Under the pieces are notes generated by a model. It searched no databases and had not been told where the DNA came from. It worked only from the letters and a program-made list of their open reading frames with translations. Position numbers and translations under genes: made by a program. Positions 48,698-59,150 of a stretch of DNA of 64,000 bases are shown piece after piece (positions within the stretch are counted from its first letter, which is position 1; every line of letters begins with the position of its first letter). Source of the stretch: Tipula vernalis (lineage: Eukaryota; Arthropoda; Insecta; Diptera; Tipulidae); NCBI GenBank assembly GCA_958295665.1, contig OY282560.1, forward strand, positions 27,363,653-27,427,652. The letters run 5' to 3'.

Positions 48698-49812
48698 TTA
48701 GGGTGTTCCAAAATAAATACCCGAATTCGATCGCAACCAGAAGGGACATTACGTGGACTAAGAAATTTTTGCTCGTACCTTATATTTTACATGGTAATTT
48801 TTCACTTTCAGCCACTAAACGACAACTTAATACTGAAAATCTTACCTTTGCCATACCAAGCTCAAAAAAATGAGTCCACGTTTCTCCATATAAAAAACGC
48901 GTTTTGTCACCTCTAAGTATTCTCTGGTTAAGCCTTAAACAGATAAAATTAAATTTTTGTCTTTTAGAAGCCTTAGGAACAAGAGTAAGTTTAGATTTCA
49001 TAATAATTTTTCGGTGTATGATCAAATGTTTAACATTCCGAATAGATCTTTGAAATAAAGAACAAAAATCTGTCTTTATTTTCATTTCTATGATTAATTT
49101 TTTCCATACAGTAATTTTTGACCTTTTTTAAAGTTAGGTTACAGGTTATCGGAAATAGACTTTAGAAATTGAAGCGGACGAAGATTTTTGTCCACAAAGT
49201 CATTTTTTCCACATTTTCAGTTGATCAGTTTTCAAATCAGCGTCGAATGGTGCGATTGGGCTAAAAATAAATGAAAAGCAAATAAGTGGCCTACATAGAG
49301 AAATATTTGCTGAAGATAACGGTATACAACAATAACTAGTTATCGCATAATTGACAAATATAATGATAGACATTTCGAAAATCGGACGTTTATTTCGGAA
49401 CTACCTAATATTAATTGTTCATACTATTGTGTACCCTATTTGCCAACCCAATTTAAAATCACATGTCATTAGTGATATAACTGCCTCATGAAAAATTTTC
49501 CAAAATCAAATTACCAAATTTTCAAATCATTTCTCTCCTCAAATCGGTATTTTTTACGTATCATTATTATATTCCAATCAGCACACACTCAATTTAAAGT
49601 TGACCACGTTATTTTTATTTAATAGCCCATTTTATGTTAGATTGATTTTGAAGAAGGTACGTGTGTACATAAATAGGTATAGAAATATGCCCGTGTCATT
49701 TAAATGTGTACAACAAAATTGGAAAATATCATAAAACATTAAACGGATGCTCCAAGCGAGATTCTGTAATATTATCGTAAACAATACACTAAGAAGAATG
49801 AGAACACCCTAA
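48698..49812. mobile_element. TIR DNA transposon-like element, no transposase recognised
   Basis: Left end TTAGGGTGTTC (48698-) and right end GAACACCCTAA (49802-49812) are perfect inverted repeats, each bordered by TA (48696-48697, 49813-49814), as in Tc1/mariner-type insertions. A third, internal copy in the right-end orientation lies at 49391-49410 (TTATTTCGGAACTACCTAATA, rc TATTAGGTAGTTCCGAAATA) and matches an extended left end TATTAGGGTGTTCCAAAATA. The 1115 bp interior has a 101-codon minus frame (48780-49085) with no motif I recognise. Could be two overlapping elements. Confidence 0.65.
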
Positions 49813-50104
49813 TATGTACGTAATATACTATATGTATGTAGATTGTACAACCTCAGGGCTTTTGGGCTATCTACTCGTAAATATAATATTAGATATGCAC
49901 ATTATGATGAAATGAGATCAATTTTTAATATAAAGAAAAACATATTTTTGACCTTTTATATACTGATGGCTGAAAACATACATTTTTATTTTGTCCAAAT
50001 TTTTTTGTCAACAAAAATCAAATTACCTTTTTCCTCATATAACGCAGATCTATTCAGTGTACCAAAAATAATTTTCTTTTATATATTCTTGTATATAATT
50101 CCAG

Positions 50105-50234
50105 GTAGTCGTAATGGGATCATCATCTACATCCGAAGCAACAATAAACACATCCACTGAATCAGCATCAACACTTGTGACAAATATAACAGCGACCACA
50201 GACACGGACACAACAGCTGATTCATTAGATTTAG
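50105..50234 (+). CDS. Internal coding exon B, Ser/Thr-rich
   Basis: A 130 bp exon between the acceptor ATTCCAG (AG at 50103-50104) and the donor TTAG|GTGAGT (50235). It begins in phase 0 (codons GTA GTC GTA ATG GGA) and ends in phase 1. The protein is Ser/Thr/Ala-rich ('MGSSSTSEATINTSTESAST', then 'NITATTDTDTTADSLDL'), the same low-complexity style as exon A, which supports both belonging to one gene. The ATG at 50114 could alternatively start a first coding exon, but the acceptor-like sequence upstream favours an internal exon. The frame runs on to 50311 in the intron. The antisense frame (Val/Asp-rich) is a shadow. Product unknown. Confidence 0.6.
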
Positions 50235-51282
50235 GTGAGTCAAATGAAATATTATTTTGTGTACAATACAACCCAAAAACACGCAGCCAAAGTGTTTTCA
50301 TCAGACTATAGGTTGTTGTGTTTATAATAAGATACATTAGGTGTATATAGAACATAATAATGATGTGCCATAAAATACATAAATCTAACGCGTGACAGAC
50401 GACATTAAAATAAAAAAAAAAATTCATGATAATTGTTTGAAACGCGGTGCGCGACGCGCGATTCTAATTATTTTGTCGTTATAAACAAAAATTGTTTTGG
50501 GGGCTGTTGTTGTTGTTCGGTTTCTTAGGAAAAACGGAAAATCATTGAAAATGAGCAGAACATTTTTTTTTTTTTTTGACGGCACGATTCTTTAATTTAT
50601 TTTGAAGTGTGTCTGTTATGTTGCGTAACTTAACGACTCTCGTTACATTCATTATTTTGGGATTTTACTCCGTTGTTTACTATTTTGGTCACCTTGTGAT
50701 TTATTTTAAACGTTTTAATGTTTTTGTGGGTCTGTTTTTGTTATGGTGACTTGGGTAGACTCAATTTAGATTAAAACGTAGTAATTATATTTCACTGTAA
50801 TGATTCATGCTCTCTTTGGATTTTCTGTTGTTTTATTTAATCTCTTCTAAAGACATCTATTAGGTTTGTTTGATTGTGGATTTATCTAGTTATATATTTT
50901 ACAAAGTATGAAAATAATTCGATACAATATGTCTACCGCCACAAAAGTAATTTGCTTTAACCCTCTTTTAAACAAGTCCCTCGATTGCTGAAATTTAAAC
51001 TGCCGTAGTTATCATTGAAAGCATTAAAAAAATTTATTAGCGATTCCGTACCACTAAAATTGTTCGAACTAAACGTAATACGTAATAACTCCGACCGCTA
51101 TCCAATTGCTCGCTTAGGGGCGTAAAAACAAAACTCAGAACAACCAATTTTAGAACATAAAACATCACGAGCGAACACGGTACAAGCGATATTACACCTA
51201 ATTGCTACCGGTTTACGTAAGGTTCACGAACCAAAACCATAATTCGAGTTAGGCAACTGACGCATTGCGTAAATAAGAACCT
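50235..51282. other. AT-rich DNA after exon B, probably intron
   Basis: Starts with the donor GTGAGT. No further exon is recognised in the window. A GC-rich CGGTGCGCGACGCGCGAT (about 50446) stands out from the AT-rich background. Confidence 0.5.
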
Positions 51283-52058
51283 TGTTAAAGCTGGCCAAAA
51301 GTTCTCAGCCGAAAGTAAAAAGTTGATAATGCAGATTATGTTATTAATATTCCAGCCGAAAATAAACAATCTGGTGGTTATCAGCCGACAGTAAATAGGA
51401 TACATGGATTAAAATAAAAATTTTTGTAAATAGTCTCACATGGAAAACTTTGATTAACCTAGTCGTGGAAAATATCGGAAAATCCGAAGAATCAGCCTCT
51501 AGAGTGTATGTATATCTCAAGTTAAACCGTTTTAATGTGATTTGCCAATAGCTATCGCAGGAAAAAAAATTCAGTTCAAGTTTCCCATGGGTAAAATCTT
51601 GGAAAATTCGATTTTCCAAAAATAATTAGAAAAATTGTATAAAATCAGTATCAAATACGTCTCCAGACCTAACACTCTAGAGGCTGATTTTATACATTCA
51701 TTTCTTACTTTCGGTTGGAAATTTTTCAAATATTCCGAGATTTCCCACGAGAAACTTGAACTGATTTTTTTCCATACGATAGCTATTGTCAGGTCATCTC
51801 AATGCAATCTATTTCCGGACATAATGCTCTATAGGCTGATTTTGTTATAATTTTGTGGATTCATCTGATTTTCGATATTTTCCACGACTAGGTTAGACAA
51901 AGTTTCCACGTAAGGCTATTTACAAAAATTTTTATTTCAATTCATGTTTTGGCTAGTAAATACCTACTAAATTTTTTATTTTCGGCTGGAATGTTAATAC
52001 CATAATCTGCATTATCGAATTTTTACTTTCGGCTGGAAACTTTCGGCTACACTAAAAC
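51283..52058. mobile_element. Palindromic foldback/MITE element, copy C
   Basis: The most complete copy (776 bp). The left arm (GTTAAAGCTGGCC, 'CAGCCGAAAGTAAAAAGTTG', ATAATGCAGATTATGTTA, then CCTAGTCGTGGAAAATATCG) is matched by an inverted right arm (CGATATTTTCCACGACTAGG at about 51872, ATAATCTGCATTATCGAA, TACTTTCGGCTGG, to 52058). The inner pair CAGTTCAAGTTTCCCATGGG / 'CCCACGAGAAACTTGAACTG' brackets the centre near 51660. No transposase; the ATG-initiated frames here are arms, not genes. Confidence 0.9.
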
Positions 52059-52089
52059 TATCTGCTAGCTAGAATAACACAATTACCAT

Positions 52090-52740
52090 GCTTGTTGAAA
52101 GACAGGTTAGACGAAAAAACAACTCCTAGGTCTGTGTATCTAATAAAATGTATAGAATCTCTGCACAAAACAGCCGCGCCCAACACAATGTCATACATAA
52201 CTTTAATTTATTCGTATTCAAGGGCTAGAAATCGAAGTATCTGAAACAGGAAAGATCTAGCTGTTGAGGTCATTTCGCATTGTCGTCGCATATTTAGGTA
52301 GTATATCATCCACTTAATTGGAACAAAATCAGATCCAAAGTTATATAATTTCTGAATTAGAAGCTTGTGATCCAACCTATCGATAGCTTTAAAAAGTCCA
52401 TATAAATAATGTGTATCTGCAGTTGTATTACGACATTTGATTTATTTGTATAGTCATCACCTGAAGGGTTAAACAAATCGAAACTGTCAAAGGAGCCCTG
52501 AAAACAATTAGCAAACGCATTACAAATTTGAGAAGAACACGAAACGGATTCATTATTATATCTCATAACCCTTAGGTAATACATATTTCAAAGAAATTCG
52601 TTGAAAACCGTAAATGCTTTACATAATACGCGATATTTTAATTTGTCGCTTACATTCCCCAGACCGCTTATATGCCTTAAACGCACTTGATTTTTTCAAG
52701 CAGCAATTGAACCATGGCGTTTGATAAAATTTTATAAAAT
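52090..52740 (-). pseudogene. Jockey/CR1-group LINE RT fragment
   Basis: Minus strand: 'YNNESVSCSSQICNAFANCF' and 'NPSGDDYTNKSNVV' (52440-52570) are the linker ahead of RT. Then, after a deletion, 'FKAIDRLDHKLLIQKLYNFG' and 'DFVPIKWM' (about 52300-52400) give RT motif A and following helices. A terminal 'YTDLGVVFSSNLSFNKH' (about 52090-52140) is the post-YADD thumb region. The YADD segment is deleted. Same family as the + strand LINE at 30.3 kb. Several stops; dead. Confidence 0.7.
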
Positions 52741-53059
52741 TCAGGGGGAGCGGCCGTAACAATCAGCCCATCAAATGAAAAATTCCAATCAGCATATGAA
52801 AATCGTTGTTAACAAAATTTTCTAAATCACAATCAACAAACTACAATTTAATTAGAAGTGGTCTGTGGTATATACAGGGTGACCATCTGTTGGTCCGTTT
52901 TTCAATCAATGAATTTTAGTACTTAATGTTATCTGTTCTAAAAATTTCTTTGACATATGAAAAGTCAAAAATATGCTATTTATCACCATTACGTCGCTAA
53001 CAACACAACAATGCATTTTGATTGTCAAAATTTATTATGAAAATAATCGTTCAAAACCA

Positions 53060-53774
53060 ACAACATTTCGTAAATTATAAGAGAGTTTTGATCGACATGG
53101 ACGTCCTACTGAGCGTGCAATTGGCAAAATTATTGATCGTTTTGAAAAAACTGGTTTAGTGGAAGGTCGTAGACCGTATCAACATGTTCATCCAGTTCGT
53201 ACTCATGATACAGTGGCGCTGTTAGTGTAAGTGTTCGTAATAAACCAAGCACATCAACCAGGCATCGTTCAGAAGAACTAAACATTTCACGAACCACATT
53301 ACGACGCATTTTGCATGTTGATCTTGATTTGCATCCATACAAAATTCAACGCCGTCGTCGAATTTGGGGAGCGGAGAATTCTCATGTTATTCACGAAGCA
53401 GAACTTTATCCTCCAAGAGTCACTGTTTGGTGTTGGTTTATGGGCTGGTGCTTATCATTGGGCTGTTTTTCTTCGAAAACGAATAGGAAAAAGCCCTTAC
53501 AGTGAATGGAGAACGTTATCGCAACATGTGAACTGTTTTTTATGGCCCAAATTGAATGAATTGCGTGTCACCGAACTTTGGCTTCAATAAGACGGAGCGG
53601 CATGCCAAATCGTGCAACAATCGATTTATTGTCAGCAAAATTTACTGATCGCATAATTTCAAGAAATTGTAAAGTTTCTTGGCCACCAAGAAGCCCGAAT
53701 TTAACACCACACTCATTGATCCGCTTTTATTGGAAAAAGTCATCGAAAATTTTGATGTTCGTATGCAGGCCTTT
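53060..53774 (+). pseudogene. Tc1/mariner-type transposase pseudogene (first part)
   Basis: Begins with a helix-turn-helix type region ('RPTERAIGKIIDRFEKTG', 'EGRRPYQHV'). After a stop and frameshift near 53228 comes 'SRTTLRRILHVDLDLHPYKI' with 'QRRR'. Another frame carries 'PPRVTVWC' and 'LWAGAYHWAVFLRK', then 'LWPKLNELRVTELWLQ*DGA' (about 53540-53600), the block holding the second catalytic Asp of the DDE core (..QQDGA..). After further shifts come 'KVSWPPRSPNLTP', the PPxSPDL-type block, and 'ENFDVRMQAF' at the LINE insertion point. The C-terminus ('RQSLGGHMNDIFF') lies at 57864-57964 beyond the LINE. Multiple stops and shifts show it was decaying. DDE transposases cut and join transposon ends. 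Confidence 0.8.
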
Positions 53775-53960
53775 TTTTTTTTTTTTTTTTGTGGTGGGTG
53801 AGGTAGGTGAAAATGCATTTACGCACGGAGTGTCGGACTCCCGTTGCCGGACTACCGACTAAAAACACCTCCCCTTCTTCCGATCTAGTCTGGAACTGTT
53901 TGCTACATTACTTCGGACTAGATCTTATATTTTGCAGCTCTGCTAGAGCACTCCCATCAA

Positions 53961-56900
53961 CTAGACACTTCTATCTAGGTCGAATTTTTTGGATTTTAAC
54001 ACTTCCTCCGCAAAAACCTTCATCCTCCTCCACGATTCTTCTCCGCGCAGCAAATATCCAGCTGCGGTCTCTGAGGACCACAAGCCTGCTGCCTCCTGCA
54101 TCCCTCTTCTTTGCTCGGCCCAGTTTCCACATTGGAAGAAGGTATGCTTCACATCGTCCACTACACCTGGGCAGTAGATACACTCCTGGGAATCTGCCTT
54201 CCCCATTGTGTGTAGGTATTTCCTAAAATAGCCAAGCCCACTCAGGAATTGACTTATGTAGTAGTCGACCTCGCCGTGCTGGCGTTCGGCCTACTCACTT
54301 ACTCTTGGGATAAGCCTTGCCGTCCATCTTCCCGTGGTTTCGCGCTCCCAGTTTGTTTGCCAGCGCTCCATAGTTCGAGCTCTTTCTCCAAAGTCGCTAG
54401 TTTCCTTCCCACTTCAGCCTTTCGCAGGTAGACCGCTTTCCGCTCCTTGGCCAAAAGGTCGATGGGGATGCAGCCCTCTATCACAAGTATGGCTGCTTCG
54501 GACACTGTGTGGTATGCCGATGCTACTCGTAGAGCTCCCCGCCTCTGTACCTTAGCCAGTCGCTTCCGATATACCTCCCTACTCAAGGAGTCGGCCCAAA
54601 TCTCCGCGCCATACAGTAGAACTGACTAGGCCGCTGACATTAGAAGGCGCCGTTTACTTGCCCTTGGGCCGCTGGTATTAGCCATGAGCCTGCTTAGGGC
54701 TGATACTCATCTTGCCGCCTTTTCCGCTGTCTGCTTGATCTGCTCGAAAAAGCTCAACTTTGCGTCAATAATGATTCCCAGATATTTAACTGTCGGGGCT
54801 GTCTCTATGACTTGCTCGCCGACGCACATTGGGAAAGCAGTTTGTATTCGCTTTTTTGTCAGCACAGCGATCTCCGTTTTGCTATAAGCCAGGGATAGTT
54901 CATTAGCTTTCATCCAGCGATTTATAGTGCGCATTACCTGGTTTAATTTCCACTGTCCCTGCTTGGAATCACGAGCAGCGACTAGTACTGCAATGTCGTC
55001 CGCGTACCCTACTAAACATGTTTCGTCCGGCATTTCCTCTCGCAGGAGGCTATCATAGTATGCGTTCCAGAGGTTGGGTCCTAGAATTGATCCCTGTGCA
55101 ACTCCTCCTGTAATCATCAAACTCCTTTGACCGTTCTCGGTTTCATAAAGAAGTATGCGGTCCTTTAGGTAATCATTTAGGATTCTCAGCAGGTATATCG
55201 GGATGTGGAAGCTATGGTCTAGCGCGTCAAGCATATCGCTCCATTTTGCTGAGTTGAAGGCATTTTTTACGTCGAGCGTCACTAATAGCACAATGCGCCT
55301 TGTAAAATGGTTGTAGTTTTCAGCTCTACGTACTGCCTCCGTTACCTCTCTAATAGCATCTATAGTTGATAATCCTGCCCTGAAGCCATATTGTCGTAGT
55401 GAAAGGTCACCAGCGGCTCAAATCGCGTCAATCAGTCTTGTCAGTCTTGCTTTTATTAGTTTCTTCATTACTTTGAGGGCAGCTCTGGATCCCCTTTGCC
55501 TTTACTAATAAGAGCTAACCTCGCTCTTTTCCACCGCGTGCTGAACACTCCTTCACGAAGGCACGAGTTGTACATACGTAGCAGCGAGTTTGGGGCTTCC
55601 CGCCATACTATCTTTAGGATTTCGCTGGATATTCCATCTGGTCCAGGGGCTTTTTTGTTCTTCATTGACAGAACAGCTCTTTCCAGTTCTTGCTCCGAGA
55701 AAAGCGGTGCCTCCATGTTCTGAGCAAAACCAATTTCATCCCGTTGCGGCTGGTTAGGGAAGAGGGTACGGACAATCCTCTCCATAGTAACACAATCCAT
55801 TACTTGGGTAGGCTTCTGCGCTCCAAGCTTCCGTGTGACTATTTTATAGCCTAGTCCCCATGGATCCCTATCGATATCGTCAACAAGGTTTCTCCAGCAG
55901 CTGATCTTGCTCTTATTAATAGCGTATCGTAGTTGTTTCCTTGCACGCCTATGCGCTGCAGAAACTTGATAGGATTCGGCTTGGTTGGCAGTGCGTTGGG
56001 CCTTTCGCCGTTGTGCAAAGCATTTCCTTCTTAATTCCGCTATATCCGACGTCCACCAGTATTGGATGGCTCACCGTGTCTGAGTTTCGTCTGCGGCATA
56101 GCGACCTTGCAGGCTGTATCTATAAGAAACATAGTGGCCGAAACCTGTTTCTCCGTTGCGGCTCTACCGCTCCCTTTCGCTGGGTCTTCAATGCCTTGTC
56201 CCCCATTTTTTAGTTCTGCTACGAATCGCTCACTATTCAGCCCTTTTAGGTTCCACCTGCCTGGTTTATTTTGCGAAATTAATCGGGGTTCATTACCGAC
56301 TGCAAAAGTAACGCGTGTCAGTGGAATTAGGGCTTCCGAGGCGAGCGTGATATCAGGAATGGTCTCGGTATATCCTGCCTGTCGAAATGTGGTAGTGTGG
56401 CCTTCATTTAAAAGTATAAGCCCCGTCCTAGCGGCCATCTCCAAAGTAAGCCTGCCTCTGGTGTCTGGGTGAGGCATTCCCCACTCAAGTGCTCTAGCGT
56501 TAAAGTCTCCAGCTACCACCACACTTCCAGCCGTATTCATAATCACATCCTCCAGCGCGTCGAGTTTCGATTGGAATACTGCAATCGACCGCATTTGGGG
56601 TGAAATAGCAACTAAAATATGTTGCCTCTTTGCATTTCACCCACACGTATCCAACACCTGCCCCATGGTTCTTGGCGTGGATCTTTCCGATAGGAATCCA
56701 GACTGCAGCGGTTCCCAACAAGTCAGAATACCATAATGGCGACTCCCTATTACAATACTGCTCGCTTAGGAGAAGCAGCTCCGCTCCTTTTTCAGCTGCC
56801 AACTGCGGTAGAAGGTAGTCAGCAATTCTGCTACGATGCATGTTACCCTGTATTATCCGTAGCATCATAGGCGTTATTTGGACGCCTGGAGTGCTTCCCT

Positions 56901-56990
56901 GTACACCTTGCACTTCCTGGATCCTGGAATATGGGCCACTTCTACCTGGCCATGTCCCTTCTCCGTGCAGAGCACGCAGTGCTCCTGGGC
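53961..56990 (-). pseudogene. R1-like LINE ORF2: endonuclease-reverse transcriptase, broken
   Basis: Endonuclease: 'MLRIIQGNMHRSRIADYLL', 'ELLLLSEQYCN', 'GAGVGYVWVK' (56500-56900), then, after a frameshift near 56594, 'SVVVAGDFNARALEWG' (GDFNA box) and 'IPDITLASEAL' (56040-56594). The pre-RT helix 'TSDIAELRRKC' lies near 56030. RT: 'KNKKAPGPDGISSEILKIVW' (55468-55800), a small deletion, 'LLVTLDVKNAFNSAKW' (motif A), 'GGVAQGSILGPNLW' (motif B), 'LVGYADDIAVL' (YADD, motif C) and 'TVKYLGIIIDAKLSF' (54707-55291). The C-terminus (53961-54586) has 'GALRVASAYHTVSEAA' and the zinc block 'CIYCPGVVDDVKHTFFQC'. Catalytic residues survive, but at least four frame breaks exist. Confidence 0.9.
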
Positions 56991-57851
56991 AGTGCACACC
57001 TTTGCTACATGGTCGGTACTAAAACACTTATAGCAAAGCTTACTTCTGTCCGGTCCGTGACATTCTCTAGCTAAATGGCCGTAGCTTAAACACCTAAAAC
57101 AGCGCACCGCAATGACTCTTTTACGGACTCTGCAGTCAGTCCAACCTACTTTAATGATGCCGTGGTTAAGGAGCTTAATAGCCGCTTTACTATTCAGGGC
57201 TACGACCGCTACTTGTTGTTTCCTGAAGCTCGGAAACAGACGAACCTCCATGTCTTCCGACTCGGGTATTTTTGCTCTAAGGCCTTTTTCCACATCTGCC
57301 GTACTACTGCACCAGTCAATATTTAGGATTTCTAGAGTTAGCCTGTCTCCAAGACTCACCACTTTAGCTTTATCCCCCAAAATGTTGCTAAGGGCCTCCC
57401 GAAAACCATCTTTGTTTTTGGTTCGGGATCCTAGTTCTAGGAGTACCTCTCCGGCTCTGGTTTGCCGGATAGCTTTATGTTCTGTTTGAGACTCGTCAGG
57501 TTGACCTTTGCTCGGATCTCCTTTAGGATATCTGCATAGGATTGTCCTGTTGCCGGCTTTAATAGGAGAGCCTCAGGCCTGGTACAACCTCGTCTTTTCC
57601 TTGGTCTCGAGTGCATGGGGGTAATAGTTGCTTCCCGGTTGTCGGTTTGCTGGCCTTCCCGCTCCTTTTCTTCCTTCTTCCGATGGCGCTTTTGCCTTCT
57701 GGACTCGACTGGCTGCCATCCCTCCTTCGGTGCCTCTTCTCTGACCCTCTTTTCTTGGATTAGGTCGGCCGGACTTGAGGCAGTTCTCTTGCTACCCGAC
57801 GCTTGAGCTGGGGTATTATTTGCGCAATTGGGGCTGAGGTAGACTTTTCGG
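56874..57851 (-). pseudogene. R1-like LINE ORF1 (gag-like), 5'-truncated
   Basis: Two frame segments. 57437-57851 (the frame upstream of this belongs to the host transposon) is basic and disordered ('KRTASSPADLIQEKRVREE', 'RRQKRHRKKEEKERE'), ending 'SYADILKEIRAKVNL'. After a frameshift, 56874-57380 has an RRM-like stretch ('LEILNIDWCSSTADVEKGLR', 'AIKLLNHGIIKVGWTDCRVR') followed by three CCHC knuckles: 'CFRCLSYGHLAREC', 'CYKCFSTDHVAKVC' and 'CVLCTEKGHG' running into 'HIPGSRKC'. ORF1 proteins bind element RNA. The end overlaps the start of the endonuclease frame ('GVQITPMMLRIIQGN' type), as is usual in this clade. Confidence 0.85.
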
Positions 57852-58024
57852 ATGCAGGCCTTTAGGCAAAGCCTTGGTGGGCATATGAACGATATTTTTT
57901 TTTCATACATAAATGGCATAGAACCACCTTCCATTATTAATGGACTTTTCATCCCAAAATGTGTATTTTAGTTACAAATATAAAAAGGACTAACAGATGG
58001 CCCACCTTATACCTACTACAATGC

Positions 58025-59150
58025 CTTGTTAAATTCTGACAATGTCCGGAATGCCACCATAACTATTGCATAACAGCATTTAATTGATAAGTTCCAATAT
58101 TCGTAAAGCAATCTAATCCATAGTTAGAAGTGATATCAACAGTAGAATCCATAAAACATTCGTCTATCCAGCACCCAGGAATGTTTGGTACCTATAGATT
58201 AAAACCACCAACAAGTAATATCTGATCATTAGAATAAATTAATAAATTTAATAAATCCTTGATATTATACATACATCAGTATTGCTTCCATAAGGTATGT
58301 AAACCGCCAAATATCCAAAACAAGCCACATTTGACCTTGACAACAACCGACTCTCCAGAGATACAAATTAAGTTTAATTGAAGTAAGCATTCAATCGGAT
58401 TTCGGTAAGAATTACAATGTCGTAATAAGCTATCCTTATTGAGTTTATTGTTGTTTTGAACGTGGTCGACTGGTATATTGATGGTGACAAGAGCACACGA
58501 AAGAACCTAGCTCGGGAATAACCGAGAACTACAGGATGTATGTTTTTTTGGACGGGTCACAAACCCTCTCACTAAAATTCCTGAGGGCCAAATGTCGGGT
58601 TGTAGTAATTTTATAAAAAGTACCGGTTCAACACCATAATCTTAAACGAAACAAAGTTGACGTATTTAATTTCCTTGATAGCTGACACAAGCAATCGGCA
58701 ATCAAGTGCTTCCCACTTAAATATTTGCATATAGCTTCCGATAAAGTAGAATTAGCAAACTTTGAAGCATATATACATTTCTTGTCAGCAACCAGAGTAC
58801 CTCAAATATGTTGAACTGCATCACCAAAAGAAGCGGCAGGCATCACAGCAACTGTTGCATTTAAATTCAATTGGTAGAGATTATCCGAAAGCTGCAGGGC
58901 GATTTCCTTAAAACCATCATCTATTTTACTAGAAGGTTCCGTAATCGTCTGAGCCATTATTTTGTAGAAATTGTTGCTTTAAACTAAACAACTCAGCAGA
59001 CACAATAGACGTCATTTTGACATTCACAAAACACAAATTTGGCATACTTGCATTCTTTAAAATCGAGCATTTTATAATCAACCCAACTCAGATAAAAACC
59101 AGTCACATTTGGAAGCTGGCTTTTTACATTTACCACAGTTTGTTAGACAT
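58025..59150 (-). pseudogene. Jockey/CR1-group LINE 5' fragment: ORF1 and endonuclease
   Basis: Minus strand. A Cys-rich start 'NCGKCKKPASKC' (about 59110-59140), suggestive of a PHD-type finger, and 'MAQTITEPSSKIDDGFKEIA' (about 58890-58960) belong to ORF1. 'CIYASKFANSTLSEAICKYL' (about 58740-58800) and 'KYVNFVSFKIMV' (about 58650) are the ORF1 C-terminal domain. Then endonuclease: 'YYDIVILTEIRLNAYFN' (about 58390-58440) and 'NDQILLVGGFNL' (about 58220; GDFN box altered to GGFN). Interrupted throughout. Same family as the LINEs at 30.3 and 52.1 kb. The 3' end is lost next to the mariner-type element. Confidence 0.65.

Larger units (their letters stand above)
25435..50104 (+). other. Putative 24.7 kb intron between exons A and B
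   Basis: The donor GTAAGC at 25435 and the acceptor 'TTGTATATAATTCCAG' ending at 50104 are both phase 0, and the two exons share a Ser/Thr-rich composition. I saw no other convincing coding exon between them. That they are consecutive is inference; small or non-coding exons could be missed. The interval holds Helitron, LINE, retroposon, TIR-element and satellite insertions listed separately. Confidence 0.5.
53775..57851 (-). mobile_element. R1-clade LINE with 12 bp target duplication and polyA
   Basis: Minus-strand insertion into the transposase. The duplication ATGCAGGCCTTT is present at 53763-53774 and 57852-57863. The 3' end is a 19-base T run on the + strand (53772-53790), i.e. a polyA tail. 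The 5' end lies inside ORF1, so it is 5'-truncated at about 4.1 kb. Content from 5' to 3': ORF1 with zinc knuckles, endonuclease, RT with YADD, and a C-terminal Cys/His block. There is no RNase H, as expected for R1-like LINEs. This is the best preserved and probably youngest large element in the window, though still with several frame breaks. Confidence 0.9.
52875..58009 (+). mobile_element. Tc1/mariner-type transposon split by an R1 LINE
   Basis: Inverted ends: the left CAGGGTGACCATCTGTTGGT (from 52875) and the right, read inward, TAAGGTGGGCCATCTGTTAG (ending 58009). Both are bordered by TA (52873-52874, 58010-58011). Transposase coding runs from about 53060 to 53774 and resumes at 57864-57964. 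Without the 4.1 kb LINE and one copy of its 12 bp target duplication, the transposon is about 1.05 kb. Confidence 0.85.

Noticed and set aside
53807..54226. 139-codon + strand frame at the R1 LINE 3' end
   Set aside because: Antisense to the LINE ORF2 C-terminus.
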